NCBI RefSeq assembly: GCF_910594005.1 | Contig: NC_057820.1 | Span: 1,369,001 to 1,433,000, forward strand | DNA from: Cervus elaphus | Taxonomy: Eukaryota; Chordata; Mammalia; Artiodactyla; Cervidae | Direction: 5' to 3' | DNA: 64,000 nt | Shown: one piece after another, positions 9,986 through 22,740 of the stretch | How positions within the stretch are numbered: the stretch's first letter is position 1 | How the letters are laid out: every line of letters starts with the position of its first letter | The notes under the pieces: model-generated | Database searches by the model: none | Told to the model about the DNA's origin: nothing | What the model saw: only the letters and a program-made list of their open reading frames with translations | Program-made: the position numbers and the translations under genes

Positions 9986-12900
9986 CTAAAAGGAAAATAA
10001 TAATGCTTTTTAATTCAAAATCTCTATTCATAACACCAATCATAAATCTTAAATGTAATTTACATAGGAAGAATCTAAATGATATAATGATTATTCCCAC
10101 AACCTCAAAAATAAATGAACCTCAATTAAAAATCCATAGCAGGATTAATAAAAAGTCTATGTAAGATCCATTGAAACAACTTCTGTAGGCAAGTTTAAGT
10201 GATTCAAAGCAAATTCATACTCCCTGAAGGGTATTTGATATGTAAACTGTTGTGCATATTTATACATTCAACAAGTATTCTGAATGCCTACCTATACACC
10301 ATGCACTGTTTTAGAGTCTACAGCTATAAAAATGAACACCAAAAAAAAAAAAAAAAAGAACACCATTTCCTCCTTGGAACTTATCATTCTGCCAAAGTAA
10401 TCAAACCTTGTTTTAGCCTAACCTGTTTACTCCAGACATCAGAGGTACTGAGAAAACCTTGAAATGAAGCAATTATCAATAAAAATAATTGTCTTAATCT
10501 GGATTTTTCTTTTTTTACACTGTTATAGAAGATGGAATTACATGTAACATTTAACAATCCTGATTTACCATGTAATTCTTCTCAAAAACCTAGACATTCT
10601 GGACCCCTCACATTTAATAATTGAAATTCCTCACTTCTTAACATTAAAAGCAGCTTAGGTTTTCTAACCATGCTTTCTACTCCTAAAATTTCTCAGCCAG
10701 TATTATCAAAGAAGTTCTCAGACAATCTGTAGCTATAACTACCCCTCAACCTTCGACCACTTCTCAGAATGATCCCCAGTATGGTAATCACCTGGTGCTT
10801 GCTATGAATAGCTACCTCACTCCACACTAAATCACTCTGCAACAAAGTCAGAAGCCACATTTCAACAGGCTCCCTGGTGATTCTAATGCACAAGTTCAAG
10901 AGTACTAGCTTTACACATGTCATAAATGCCAGCTCCAAAGAGCAGTACTTCTTAAACTACATTAAGAAAAAAAAATCAAGTAGTAGCCACAGTAAGTGGC
11001 CTCTGAGGAAAAACCCTGTAAACTGGAAAACAATGAGAAACATCTCACCTTTAATTTCAATACTAAAGATCTTAATAGTTACTAAAATAATACTACAAAT
11101 ACGTAAAAATATTCAACTTCATTAACAAAAATCCAAGTTAAAATTCATATGGATGACATTTTGTATCTCACTGGGCTAGGAAAAAACGTAAAATAATGAT
11201 ACCCAATGACATTACAGTAAAATCACCATATTTTAGGGATTCTAGAATGGATTCTTTCACACTTCAATATAACGGAAATCAATATGCACTGTGTAATTAA
11301 GAGCATCCTGTAACTGTTATTGACCAGACATTTGTAAGCAGCACTTTATCACACATATAATACCCCACACTGTAAGACTTGCAGGGTCTTAGTTCCCTAA
11401 CCAGGGATCAGAGCCATGCCCCTGCACTGGAAGCACGGAGTCCTAACCACTGAACACCAGGGGATTCCAGCACCAGTTTTTTTTCCAATCCTTATTGTGG
11501 TTAAGAACACATAACATGAGATCTCCCCTCTTAACAAACTCAAGGGCACAACACTGCACTGTTACCTACTAGCACAACGTTATGTAGCAGACTGCTAGAA
11601 CGTGTTCATGTTGCCTTAAGTGAACCTGATACCTACTGATTAACAACTCTCCATCACTGGCAACCACCAATGTACTCTGTGCTTCCAATGAGTCAATTTT
11701 AGATAGCCCACAGTAAGTGGAATCATGCACTGTTTCTTGGGACTAGCTTATTTTCACTTACCATAATCTCCCCAAGGTTCATTCATGTTGTGGTATTTTG
11801 CAGTTGTTTTTTAAGGCTGAATAATATTTCACTGTATGTATAAACTACTATATTTTCTTTTTTTATTCTGCCACAGATGGACTTTTGTTTTTTTCTACAG
11901 CTTAGCTATTACAAGTAGGGCTGCAATGAACATGTGAGCAGAGATATCTCTTTAATATCCTATTTTTATTTCCTCTGGATGCATACCCAGGAGGAGGATT
12001 ACAGGATCATATAGTAGTTCTATTTTTAAATTCTTCAAGGAAATTCCATACTGTTTTCCACAGTAGCTTCATCATTTTGCATTCCCACCAAAAACGTACC
12101 AGGGTTCCAATGTCCCCACATCCTCACCAACACTACTCTTTTGGTTTTTTGATAATAGTCATAACAGGTGTAAGGCGATATCTCAACTGTGGCTTTGCTT
12201 TGCATTTCTCTGATAATTAGTGATGTCGAGCAACTACTCATAAACCTGTTGGCCATTTGTATATCTTCTTGAGAAAAGTCTATTCAAGTCCTTAGCCCAT
12301 TTTAAAATTAGGTCATTTAGTTGCCTTTTCATACTGTTCATGGGGCAAGAATACTGGAGTGGTTTGTCATTCCCATTTCCAGTGGACCATATTTTGTCAG
12401 TCAAAGTAAAGAGAAACCAAAGAGCCTCTTGATAAGGGTGAAAGAGGAGAGTGAAAAAGCTGGCTTAAAACTCAATATTCAAAAAACTAAGATAAGGGCA
12501 TAAGCCCCCATCACTTCATGGCAAATAGAAGAGGAAAAAATGGAAATTGACAGATTTTATTTTCTTGGGTTCCAAAAACACTGCAGATGGTGACCGCAGC
12601 CAAGAAATGGAAAGACTCTTGCTCCTTGGAAGGAAAGCTATGACAAACCTAGAGAGCACATTAAAAAGCAGAGACATCACGTGGCCGATCAAAGTCTACA
12701 TAGTCAAAGCTATGGTTTTTCCAGTAGTCATGTACAGATGTGAGAGTTGGACCATAAAGAATGCTGAGTGTCGAAGAATTGATGCTTTCAAATTGAGGTG
12801 CTGGAGAAGACTCTTGAGAGTCCTTGGATAGCAAGGAGATTGAACAAGTCAATCCTAAAGGAAATCAACTGTGAATATTCATTGGAAGGATTGATGCTGA

Positions 12901-15900
12901 AACTATAGCTCCTATACTCTGGCCACCTGATGTGAAGAGCCGACTCACTGGAAAAGACCCTGATGCTGGAAAGATTAAGGGCAGGAGAAGTGGGAGACAG
13001 AGAATGAGATGGTTGGATAGCATCACTGACTCAATGGACATGAATTTAAGCAAATTCCAGGAGACAGCTAAGAGCCAGAGGAGCCTGGTGTGCTGTAGTC
13101 CACGGGGTTGCAGAGTCAGAAATGACTTACCAACTGAATAGTAAGTTTTTTGCTATCACCAACACTGTTTATGTACAGTGTGGAAAAACACCAAAAAATA
13201 CTTTGAGTCAAGAAATAACATAGAAAGGGACACTGAATGTGGAGTTTCAGGAATACCTTAATCATTTTAACTGGCTTTTTCCTTTTAATGTATATTCCTA
13301 AGGGATATGATAAAAACCTATGTCTACCATACCTAAAAGATACCTAATAGGTATGAAATAAAAATTCTAAATAAGAAAGTACTGGGTCAGTATAAATGAA
13401 AAAGCTTTTTCTTTCTTAGAAACTCCTGAAATTATGGTATATTGTATGATAAATGGTGTCTAGTAGACATTCAAATAGCTGGTGACATCTGAAGTAGGTA
13501 AGCTCCTTTGAAAAGCAATATAGCAGTATTAAAAGCTAAAAAATAATGTGTATAACCCAAGAAACCTCGTAATTCTATAATATCTCTAAGAGTTCATCCA
13601 AATGGTGGACTAGTTACAGAAATTATGACACAGTAATTAAGTCAATAGAGTATTATAAACATTAAAAATTAAAATTATTGTAGCATGGAAATGTTCTATT
13701 TCATAATGCTAAATAAAAGGACAATATAAAAGATACAGAAGTAAAGGAAAAAAGCATCTACTTTGCAAATACTAACCAAAAGAAAAATAGCATAGGAATA
13801 TTAATATCGGACAAAAGAAAATTAAGACAAAAAGCACAATACAGGGTCATTAGATAATGGCTAAACAGTTAAATCACTGCAATTTACATCTACCAGAATA
13901 ATAATTCACTGCAATTTTAAACTTGGATGTAACTTATAAAATAGACTCAAATATAAATAAAACACTGACAGAACTACAATGAGAAATTTTCAAATCCACA
14001 ATCATAGGATTTTTACATAATTATTTAAAAGATCAAGAAGACAGAATGAGTAATAGACTTTAAAAAACTAATCACAAATATCACTTCATATCCATGAGGA
14101 TGACTACTACATACTTTTTTTTTTTTTTTAAATTTTAAAGATTAAATTTTAATAAGAAATGCATTCTTCTAAAAAAAAAAAGAAATGCATTCTTCTTTAT
14201 GTAATACTTAAGCCAATACTTCAATGCAATGGAATGTCAAATTGCTATATGATCACTTGACGGTGTTTAGGCAATTTACTTCTTGTTGAAAAATTGTAAT
14301 ATATTTTCTCTCATGTCTTTGTTGTCTGTTTCTGAAAGATCTGTCACTTGTGGACAACAAAGCACATTGTAAAATATAAAGTCTTAAGAAGACACTAGAA
14401 TTTATTTTCATCAAAATTATACATACTTTTTTAAAAGAGAAAATAACAAGTATAGGTGAGGACATGTAGAAACTAGAACCCTGGTACAGTTGCTGGGTAA
14501 TGTCAAGATTCTCTAAAAGTTAAACACAGGCTTACCATGATTCAGCATTCACTCGTAGGCATATACCCAAAAGGAATGAAAACAGGGACTCAAATACTTG
14601 TACACCACCACTCATAGCAGCATTATATACAACAGATAAAAGGTGTAAACAACTCAAGTGTCTATGAACAGATGAACAGATAAACATAAAATGTGATGAT
14701 AAAATACAGATGAACAGATAAAATGTGGTATATACACACAATAGAATATTCAGCACCAAAAAGGAATAAAATTTTCACACCTGATGCAATATGGATGATA
14801 CTTAAGGATATTATGCTGAGATAAGCCAAAGACAAAAGGACAAATATTATTATATGATTCTACTTTTATAAGATACCTATAGTAGGCAAATTTATAGAGA
14901 CAGAAAATGGAATAGAGATTACCAGGGATGGGGAAAAGAAGGAATGGAGAATTAATATTTAACAGGCACAGAGTTTAGCCCATGTGGGATGAGAAAAAAG
15001 TTCTGGAAGTAAATGGTGACATGGCTGCATGACACTGCAAATGTTCTTAATATCATCATAATTGCACACATTAAAATGGTTAAAATTATAAATTTTACAT
15101 TTTGAATATTTTATAATAAAAAATTATTTAAAAAACTAATCATAAGCTGTCTTATTTCAAGAAAAGATAAGCTAGTTATTCAGATCAATTCTCCCATAGG
15201 AAAAAATGTAAAAAGTGAAATGAAGTATTTTAAAGAGTCAAACAAAACAAAATCTTCCTAGGACTTTGCTGGTGATGCAGTGATTAAAAAACCTGCCTTA
15301 CAATGCAGGGGACGCAGATTCTGTGTTGCCTGGTCAGGGAACTAAGATCCCACACGCCATGGGGCAACTAGAAAGTCCATGCCACAACTAAAGAGCCTCT
15401 GCTCACCGCAACTAGGGAAAGCCCACGCACCACAGAAGACCCAGCCAACCACAACAACAACAACAAACAAAACCCCAAGGCTTCCTAAAAGCAACAAAGA
15501 GATAATAAGACTTCAAAAGACTACAAATCCATAAAACAATGCAGACTGGTAAGAGCGCCCAGAAGCTGCTTTACTCAATCGCTAATCTTGAAAAAACAGA
15601 ATCCATGATTCCTGAGACTGACAAGATGAGTGGTAAAGTGCAAGGTCCATAGAAGAAAGGAAGTCAAACAGCAGACTGTCTTTGTAATAAGCTAAGGACA
15701 CCAAAAAATCATAAGATCAGGATGGCCAGAGCAGGAAGAGCCCTTGGTTAGAATCACAGTCCAGACAGGAATCATCTGTTGTTGTTCACTCAGTCATGTC
15801 AAATTCCTTGCAACCCAAACGACTGAAGCATGCCAGGCTTCCCTGTCCTTCACCATCTCCCAGAGCTTACTCAAACTCATGTCCATTGAGTCGGTGATGC

Positions 15901-18900
15901 CATCCAACCATCTCGTCCTCCAAAACAGACTTTGAACCCAGCTTATGGTTCAGAACTGGTAGTGCTCTTAATATCTAAGCGAATATACATGAAGGCAAAA
16001 GACATTTAAGGAGGGTCTTTTATGTATTTTAATGTATGAGGGTCCTTTCACCAGAAAGATACTGATTTTAAATTTGGATGCCTCAATAAGTGGTAATGGG
16101 ACAATTTGGTTATTCATGGGGAAAAAATAAGAATAAAATTAGAATTCTACTTCTCATGTCATAAACTCCTGGTGGATTAAAGAACTGAACTAGAACATCA
16201 TAAACGTTTCAGATAAAGTAAAAGGGACTGTCATTACTATGTTAAGGGCAAACTTTCACAAGATATAAAAAACGGCAAACCATAAGAGTGATAAATTACA
16301 TCAAAATTGAAATCTTAAAAAAAAAAAAAAAAAGCCAAAAACAAACTAACAGGTAACAATAAAAAAAAAAAAAAAGACACACATAGGGAGCAAACATATG
16401 CAACACACACCACTGACAAATGACTGGCATTGGAAATATGTAAAAGAGCTCCTACCCAAAAGGGACTCAACCTCCATGATCATCAGAGAAATGCAAATTA
16501 TAACCTCAACAGGATGCTATTTTATATCTATGCAGAGTGAGAAAAAATTATAAATGCAAATAGCACTCTGTGATGAAAAAAATATGGTAAAAGAGCATCT
16601 CTTAAAACACTGCTGGTACAATATGGTACAACCAGTTCTAAAATCAGTTTGCTGTATAATGTAAAACAGAACCTGTTATTCAGCAATTCCACTCCTATGT
16701 GAGGTGACAGAGAGAGAGAGACATGCATCTATAAGACATGCAACAAGGCTATCCATAGCTGTATGATCTACAACAGCAAAAACTGGAAATAATCTAAACG
16801 TCTTGTCAACAGAACAGGTAATTAAATTGTGGAATTTCACATAAGGGAATACCAACTATACAAAAGAGAAAACTATAAATGAACTACTATAAATGAGCTA
16901 AGTTTTACAAATATCCACATGGATGAAACCCAAAATCATATTAAGAAACAAGCAAGTTACTGAAAAATATACATAATAAAATCTATATAAAGTTCAGAAA
17001 CATACAAAACTAAATAACACAGTCTGTATTACAAATATAAGAAAGCAAATGACAAAACTTAGCATAGTAGTTCCTCCCTAAAAAACGAGAGGGAAATGCT
17101 ATTAGAAGGATCATGATATTACTAAGGGTACACAGAATTTTAAAGATATAAGAGCAATCCTCCATGTGTTAAAATAGGTGAAAAAACTACAGGCATGGTT
17201 TTTTTTTCTTCATTCTTACCATAAACATTACTATCCTTTCATATCTGAAATATTTAATAAATTTTAAAAACTTTGACCAAAACTATTTGAAAAATATATT
17301 TATATGTGAATAAATATGAGATATAAAAATGCTACTATCAGAGAAACGGGGTGATATGTTCTTCATGTTAACATTTTCTTTAGTATCTTTTACAATGAAC
17401 ATTATTTTTTTTAAGCATTTTTAATTATCATCGTAAGCACCTACCTGATCACTAAGCAAAAGCTGATTTCCTCCTTGATACAAAGCTTCACAAAGCATGT
17501 TCACATCATTGTTTAGTTTGGACAGAAAGGAAGAATGTTCTTGAGTAGATACTGCCAACTGCTCTTGTACCAAAGAAACATCCTGTTTTAACTTCTCAGC
17601 TACTTCTTCCAGGTTTCCATGGGTTATAAACAATTCTTTTTTCTTATTCTCTCCTTCTAAAAGTTGATAAAGCCTCAAATGTGGAAATAAAAATTAGAAA
17701 AAATTCTTAAGTCAGTATAGTTTTCAAAATTATAACCCACTATATTGGGACATCTTTGGGGAAAGCTAACAATTTGTAAATATTAATCAAACAATTAAAA
17801 ACTTTCCAACTACAATACTATCTCATTACAGAAATACATATTCTAATTATTCTATCTGAATCCCCAGTTTTCCTTTCTTCCAAGTTTTAGACATAAAATT
17901 CTTTTTGACTTTAACTGCCATTAACCTACTTCAATTAAAGTAACATTTCAGAGAGACCACCCTAGAAAACACTTCCTTCACAGAACACAACTATGATGTA
18001 GAGAAACCACAAAGAACTTGAAACAGAAGACTTAGGTCTGAGTTCTGGCTGTCATGTAAGACGTAAGTCAAATCAATCTTTGAGATTTAATTTTCACATC
18101 TTAACATCTACCTAATTTTAAAGGACTGTGGTAGACTTAAAAGAGAAAAATTGAAAATACAAGCTACATAAATATTAATAGTAAACTTGCTACTCCAGTC
18201 ATGTCCACATTTTCTTGACAAATTAAATTTCTAATGAGGCTATTTTAATACTTCAAACATTAATGGCAGAAAAATCCTACAGTACAAAAGGAAAATGTGA
18301 GGCAGCACCTTCTACACATATATGACAAAAAGTATCTGCTCTTTTTCTTAGGTCTTCCTAAAACTGGTTCGAAATGGAAAGTAGTTAAAGTGTTAAGTCG
18401 CTCAGTTGTGTCCAACTCTTCGTGACTCCATGCACAGTAGCCTGCCAAGTTCCTCTGTCCATGGAATTCACCAGGCAAGAATATGGGAGTGGGAAGCCAT
18501 TCCCATCTCCAAGGGATTTTCTGGACCCAGGGATCGAACCCAGGTCTCCTGCACTGCAGGCAGATTCTTTACCATCTCAGCCCCAAGGAAGCCTCAAACC
18601 AATTCAAGTCCAAGGCTAATTCTGTTCTTGTGCAATGTGACTACACAATTTCAGGGGGCACCATTGACACAGAATCATGATGTCAATGACACCTTCTAAA
18701 ACTGTGCAATGACATAGCTCTATCCATGCCCTTCATTTCATTAATAAGAATAAAAAGTATCAGATGTTTTTCTTCTAGTCTAGAGAAAAAGCAGCAGTAG
18801 AATCCAGATTTTTGAGTCCTTTTACTACTTTAGCCACTCAATTTCAGTATCTCCATACCATTAATTGCTCAGACATCCAGAAGAGACCAGAAGCTAGCAG

Positions 18901-21847
18901 TCATTCTTACTGATTCACCTGACCAGATGCAAAAATGAAGTCTTGTCTCCTCTCTACCGCTGCCTTCTCCAAATGTAATCAATTCTCTGCTCAGCAATAC
19001 TTGCTATACACCAAGCTGTATTCAAACTTCCTGCTGGAGTTAGCCTCCTGCCCCAAACCTAAAAGCATCTAAATAATAGCATCCAAACATGAATAAAGGT
19101 CTTGTATTGTATATTTTCAATTCTCCAAACCATCCACCTCATCTCTAAACCAGCTACTTCTAGATCTAACATAAATGCAAAAGGTTAGCCCTCAATTTTA
19201 AAAAATTAAAAAAAAAATAAAATTAACTGAGGAATTGGAAAAAAAACTAAAAGAAACATAGACCCATGTAACAGAAAGGCAGAAGAATCCAAAAGCCAAA
19301 AATGAAGTGCAAAGAACTTTTAAACTTTCACAAACCTTAGTTCAAATTCTAGTACTTTACAAAAACAAATAGAAAAATAATTACTCACTAAAGAAACAAA
19401 GAAACCTACCTATGAGTAGAAGAATCCTTGGTATCAATGGTATTCCGTGGATTTATCTGCTGAGATACTGATGGGTCTGTTAGCATTTCTAATCGTTGGT
19501 GGAACATCAAATTACTTTGATTAAGTAGGTGAACCAAGTTTTCCAGCTGACGATATATGTCCCAATGCTTTCTCAATTCAATTTCATATGATAAATGAAG
19601 AAGATCAAATGATGCCTTTTGCTTTATCAACTGATTTAAAACGAACTCTTGTCTTGCTGTGTAATAGTCTTGTTTAGCAATCTGTCGATCAAAATCTCCC
19701 TTTACAACTGGCATATTCAATAACTGGGCATTCTCTTTTACCACAGCAGGCAAAATTTTGTCTTTTATATGAGTGATTTGTTCTTCAAGTTTCAGAATTT
19801 CACTGTTCAAGCTAGAAATTTTAGCATCCAAATTATCTTTGCCAAGAGCCTACACAAACAAAACAATTACATTTCAAATTGTAAATACAAAGTAGGAATA
19901 GTTTTAAAATTATTTTCACTTTCCATCTTAGTTTATGAGATAACACACTAATAGAAACTGGTTTCAAATTAACAAAAGCCAAAATCACAGTTTAACATGG
20001 CACAGTGAAGATGAAACCAAGGGTAAAGCCATTATGAATTGCTAAATTTTAATGCTATTACTACTATGTAAACTACTATACACATAAATGGCTACCAAAA
20101 CAGAGATCTTGTCAGATTTGTCTTAAAAAAAAAAATCACCCTTTATGACACTGCTTACCAAACGCTAATATATGCTATTTATGCTTTTCTTAAAATAATC
20201 TCAGGAGCTCTTCTCCCACCTTCCTTCTTGACTTTAGAACCTCTACAGAATGACAGGACTTCATACAACATTCTGAAGTTTGTGACAATTATCGGTATTT
20301 AGCTTCAGAAAAACTGTTCTTTTTACTCAACTATCTACTGGTTACATGACCAGGAAAGCAAGCTACCCAGGAGTGCAGGTAGATATCTTTAATACATCTG
20401 TACATTCTTAAAAAATAATCAAGAGTTTCAATCCACTGAACTGGATTTCTAATTTCGTTAGCACCATCCTCTGGTCAGAGCAAATAAGGCATAACAGCAA
20501 TAAGGCTCTTTACTCATTAATCATAAAAAAGGCAATGTCAGCCTTATCTGTGTATGAACCAACAAAGAATGCAAGTACTTTTGAAAGTGAGCTAGATAAG
20601 GTGGTTGGGTTATAACTACTATTTCTGCCCTCCACTAAGATCTATTTGTGTGAAACAATAACACATACCATAACTAAACAGTGAACAGAAAGTAAGAAAA
20701 AGAAAATGTAATTACTTATTACATCCCCCTTTCTAAAATACTTTACTATCAGCGTGTGTTAGTCGCTCAGTCCTGTCCGACTCTTTGCAACTCCATAGAC
20801 TATAGCCCACCAGCTCCTCCTATGGAATTCTCCAGGCAAGAACACTGGAGTGGGTTGCCATTCCCTTCTCCAGGGGATCTCCCAATATTATTTCATAATT
20901 AACAACAACTTAAATATGAATTCAGTCTCATTTCTCATACTTACCTTGCTAGTGAGGCTATGAAGATTCTCCTCTGCCCACTTTATACTTGACTTCAGGC
21001 TCAAATTATTTGCTTTCAAGTGAATTAACTGATGTTGAGCACAAATGTATGCCAGCTGCAGCCTAGCCATTTCTAGCCGGCTCTCCTCAAGAACTTCTTG
21101 ATTATCACAAACAGATGGTGCCTGCATATCTAAAAGTTGAAAATTTTCTTCATTTGAACTTTCGACTACTTCATGTATACCCTGAAAGAACTGTTTTTTG
21201 GTATATAAGGTTAATGCTGCCGTACTTTGCTCTTCTTGGCTTAGATAGTTTTGCAATGAAAGCTGAGATAAAAACACCAGTGGATTTGTTCCTTGACCCA
21301 AATTAGATCGTCTGAAAAACGTCATTAACTTGGCAACTCCATCAGTAAGAGTGTGAAGTTCATTACTGATCTTAGTATTTGTAGCATTTAGAATTCCTTG
21401 ACTCTGTTTCAGCTTTTTATTGGTTTCTTCTTCTTTAGCCTTTAACCTCAGAGATTTGTGACTAGTTACTGAAGCCATCAACTGGCATTTATTACGTCGC
21501 TGAATTTTTAGGTTCTTTAATTTCTGCAGAGTTTGAATCTCATCCTCTAATTTCTCTAGCTCTTTGTCATTCAATGTGGGTGTCTTCAAATCAGAAGCTT
21601 TACAAGTTTTAAGAACTTCATCCAATGCTGCTCCTTCTAGGATGGGCTTGCCTGATTTTTGAAGAATGCCAAAAGCTTCCAATTCCTCTTCAGACAATAC
21701 GTTCTGTTCATTCACATTCTCACAAAACCACTTCAAAAATGGTTCATTTTCAACAAACAACCAGTCAAAATCTTCCCCATTAAGACTATCAGCTTTGGGA
21801 TAACCAATTTTTTTTAATGTTTCCACAAAATCTTTTCCACAGCTCAT
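9752..21847 (-). CDS. HAUS3: HAUS3, augmin complex subunit 3 (complete, 4 coding exons)
   Basis: Complete minus-strand gene. Coding exons are 21847-20945, 19849-19410, 17673-17445 and 9985-9752, all with GT-AG borders and matching phases. They total 1806 nt, 601 residues, close to the roughly 600 of mammalian HAUS3. The start reads MSCGKDFVETLKKIGYPKA and the end SKIKTTGLED. The N-terminal half is the HAUS-augmin3 family domain. Heptad-rich coiled coils follow, for example near residues 105-140 and through exons 2-4. HAUS3 is one of eight augmin subunits. It binds the sides of spindle microtubules and recruits gamma-tubulin rings for branching nucleation, so it acts at the mitotic spindle and centrosome. 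In human the gene lies inside the POLN 5' region and shares its promoter. No frame break is seen. Confidence 0.97.
10700..10965. mobile_element. possible MER5-type hAT DNA transposon relic
   Basis: The stretch around CCTGGTGATTCTAATGCAC resembles the tail of old mammalian MER5/Charlie elements. The match is from memory and diverged. Confidence 0.35.
11368..11475 (-). mobile_element. CHR-type tRNA-derived SINE fragment
   Basis: Plus strand reads GGGTCTTAGTTCCCTAACCAG, with GTCCTAACCACTGAACACCA further on. This is the complement of the cetartiodactyl CHR SINE head. Confidence 0.7.
11480..12330 (-). mobile_element. L1 3' fragment, antisense
   Basis: Complement of L1 ORF2 end and 3' UTR text, with ATACTGTTTTCCACAGTAGC and TTGCATTCCCACCAAAAACG on the plus strand. 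It is old and interrupted by many changes. Confidence 0.75.
12335..12395 (-). mobile_element. Bov-tA SINE scrap
   Basis: GGGGCAAGAATACTGGAGTG resembles the middle of a Bov-tA element in complement. Only about 60 bp remain, directly before a BovB piece. Confidence 0.4.
12411..13142 (+). mobile_element. BovB LINE 3' fragment
   Basis: The plus strand encodes the BovB reverse-transcriptase C-terminus (12547-12831 and downstream) with VMYRCESWTIKNAECRRIDA. Frameshifts are present. It ends with the BovB tail near GACTTACCAACTG. Confidence 0.88.
14155..14196 (+). repeat. 16-bp direct repeat flanking only poly(A)
   Basis: AGAAATGCATTCTTCT occurs at 14155-14170 and again at 14181-14196, with ten A between. 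This has the form of a target-site duplication around a bare A-tail. Confidence 0.75.
14440..15135 (+). mobile_element. L1 3' fragment
   Basis: Plus-strand L1 ORF2 end and 3' UTR text (CTCGTAGGCATATACCCAAA, AGCAGCATTATATACAACAG, ATATTCAGCACC), ending in an A-rich tail near 15120. Confidence 0.75.
15262..15480 (+). mobile_element. CHR-type SINE
   Basis: Head GGACTTTGCTGGTGATGCAG, then GGTCAGGGAACTAAGATCCC and the tail GAAGACCCAGCCAACC followed by a CAA repeat. This is a typical cetartiodactyl CHR SINE. Confidence 0.75.
15778..15925 (-). mobile_element. BovB 3' end fragment
   Basis: TTCACTCAGTCATGTCAAAT through TCCATTGAGTCGGTGATGCC on the plus strand is the complement of the last 150 bp of BovB. 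Confidence 0.8.
16080..17230 (+). mobile_element. L1 fragment (ORF2 C-terminus and 3' UTR)
   Basis: Diverged L1 text with CTGGTGGATTAAAGAACTGA, TCATCAGAGAAATGCAAATT and CAGCAATTCCACTCCTATG. Two poly(A) stretches (16318-16333 and 16361-16375) interrupt it. No open frame. Confidence 0.65.
17445..17673 (-). CDS. HAUS3: HAUS3 coding exon 3
   Basis: 229 bp. The first base completes the split Arg codon from exon 2. Then LYQLLEGENKKKELFITHG to GGNQLLLSDQ, ending at donor CAG|GTAGGT. Charged helical coiled-coil sequence. Confidence 0.95.
17674..19409 (-). other. HAUS3: HAUS3 intron 2
   Basis: Intron between coding exons 2 and 3. It holds one Bov-tA SINE (18385-18595). I recognise nothing in the remaining AT-rich sequence. 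Confidence 0.8.
18385..18595 (-). mobile_element. Bov-tA SINE (about 210 bp)
   Basis: The plus strand is the complement of a full Bov-tA2-like unit. GTTAAGTCGCTCAGTTGTGT stands at one end and the tRNA-like head with the B-box complement (GGATCGAACCCAGGTCTCC) at the other. Confidence 0.9.
19410..19849 (-). CDS. HAUS3: HAUS3 coding exon 2
   Basis: 440 bp from acceptor GTGTAG|GCTCTTGGC to donor CATAG|GTAGGT. It encodes ALGKDNLDAKISSL through NTIDTKDSSTH plus the first two bases of an Arg codon. It contains the conserved block VVKENAQLLNMPVVKGDFD. Confidence 0.95.
19850..20944 (-). other. HAUS3: HAUS3 intron 1 (between coding exons)
   Basis: Intron with a Bov-tA SINE piece (20752-20882) next to the coding exon 1 donor. 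Nothing else is recognised. Confidence 0.8.
20752..20882 (-). mobile_element. Bov-tA SINE
   Basis: GTGTGTTAGTCGCTCAGTCC through GCCATTCCCTTCTCCAGGGG. It lies only about 60 bp from the donor of HAUS3 coding exon 1. Confidence 0.88.
20945..21847 (-). CDS. HAUS3: HAUS3 coding exon 1 (start codon)
   Basis: 903 bp, exactly 301 codons. ATG is at 21847-21845 and the exon ends SLTSK at donor CAAG|GTAAGTA. It encodes the conserved N-terminal augmin-3 domain with DFDWLFVENEPFLKWFCENV. A likely acceptor upstream (AG at 21874-21873) gives a 25-base untranslated leader in this exon. Confidence 0.97.
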
Positions 21848-22385
21848 GGTTTAACTACCCGGTATTTTGTAACTGATAAGGCTTTAATGGTGTTGATATT
21901 TAAAAAATAAGTCCAACTACATACAAAACTAATTTTATGTTAAATCCATAGAGAAGGGGCAAAAATATTTTTAGAATCTATAATAATTTATCCTAGAGGG
22001 GAAAAAAAAACCAAGTATTAGACCACAAATAAGGCGATTCTATCTTTTAAAGTATTATACAGATAAATGTCACAAGATATTTGGGAACTATCTAACCCAG
22101 AGAAAGTTGTAGCTGAAAAGTCTGACAAAGAGAAATAATTAGAGTATTACTCAGAACACTGAAACTGTAATGAAAGGCTAATTAACAAGAAAATGTTATT
22201 TTTTCCAAAGGTAACATGGTTTAAGATACATTTTATACATCAGCAATTCAGTTTTTAATTCAAAACAGATGGATCTAAATATATCCACGCCATCACGTGA
22301 CTAAGCAATCTCTTTTCCCTGTCCTTTCCGAGAACACAGAAATAAATATGGTCAGAGTTTGAGGAAGAGTCAACTGAATATTTAC

Positions 22386-22740
22386 CTGAATGACTCAGTC
22401 AGCAGCCGCATTCACGCAGGAAGCAAAGTCAGACACGACCAACCTAGTGCAGAGAAAACCAGGTTTAAGAACCACCCCCGACCTGAAAAGAACCAAAGGA
22501 CTGAGCAGTCCTTAAATAAAGGTATGTCAGGCGTTGGTTATTTTCAGCAAAGCGACCACTGAAAAATCCACGCTGCGAACTCCAGCGAAGGGAACAAGAG
22601 GTTCAGAGGAGGGACCCAGTAATCTGCGGCACTCTGTGATTCTGTCATTCAGCGATGAACGATCGGTGCGCGTCAATAAAATATTCGTCCACAGAGGCGG
22701 CCCAGTCGGCGCGACAACAAACTGCACAAACCTTAAGCGG
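22386..22740 (-). other. possible alternative HAUS3/POLN leader exon
   Basis: Read on the minus strand this CpG-containing unique stretch ends in the strong donor ATTCAG|GTAAAT (exon end 22386). It has a 72-codon frame (22745-22527) that I do not recognise. It abuts a BovB insertion on its upstream side. No transcript evidence is available. Confidence 0.3.

Larger units (their letters stand above)
9986..17444 (-). other. HAUS3: HAUS3 intron 3 (repeat-rich)
   Basis: Non-coding. Listed separately are a CHR SINE, three L1 pieces, two BovB pieces and a CHR SINE. 9986-10690, 13145-14110, 15136-15260, 15480-15775 and 17230-17444 are AT-rich stretches in which I recognise nothing. A homopolymer T run lies at about 14115-14129. 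Confidence 0.7.

Noticed and set aside
18385..18595. tRNA-like B-box sequence as a tRNA gene
   Set aside because: It is the tRNA-derived head of a Bov-tA SINE. The same holds for the copies at 50.5, 60.8 and 63.8 kb. No complete cloverleaf is evident.
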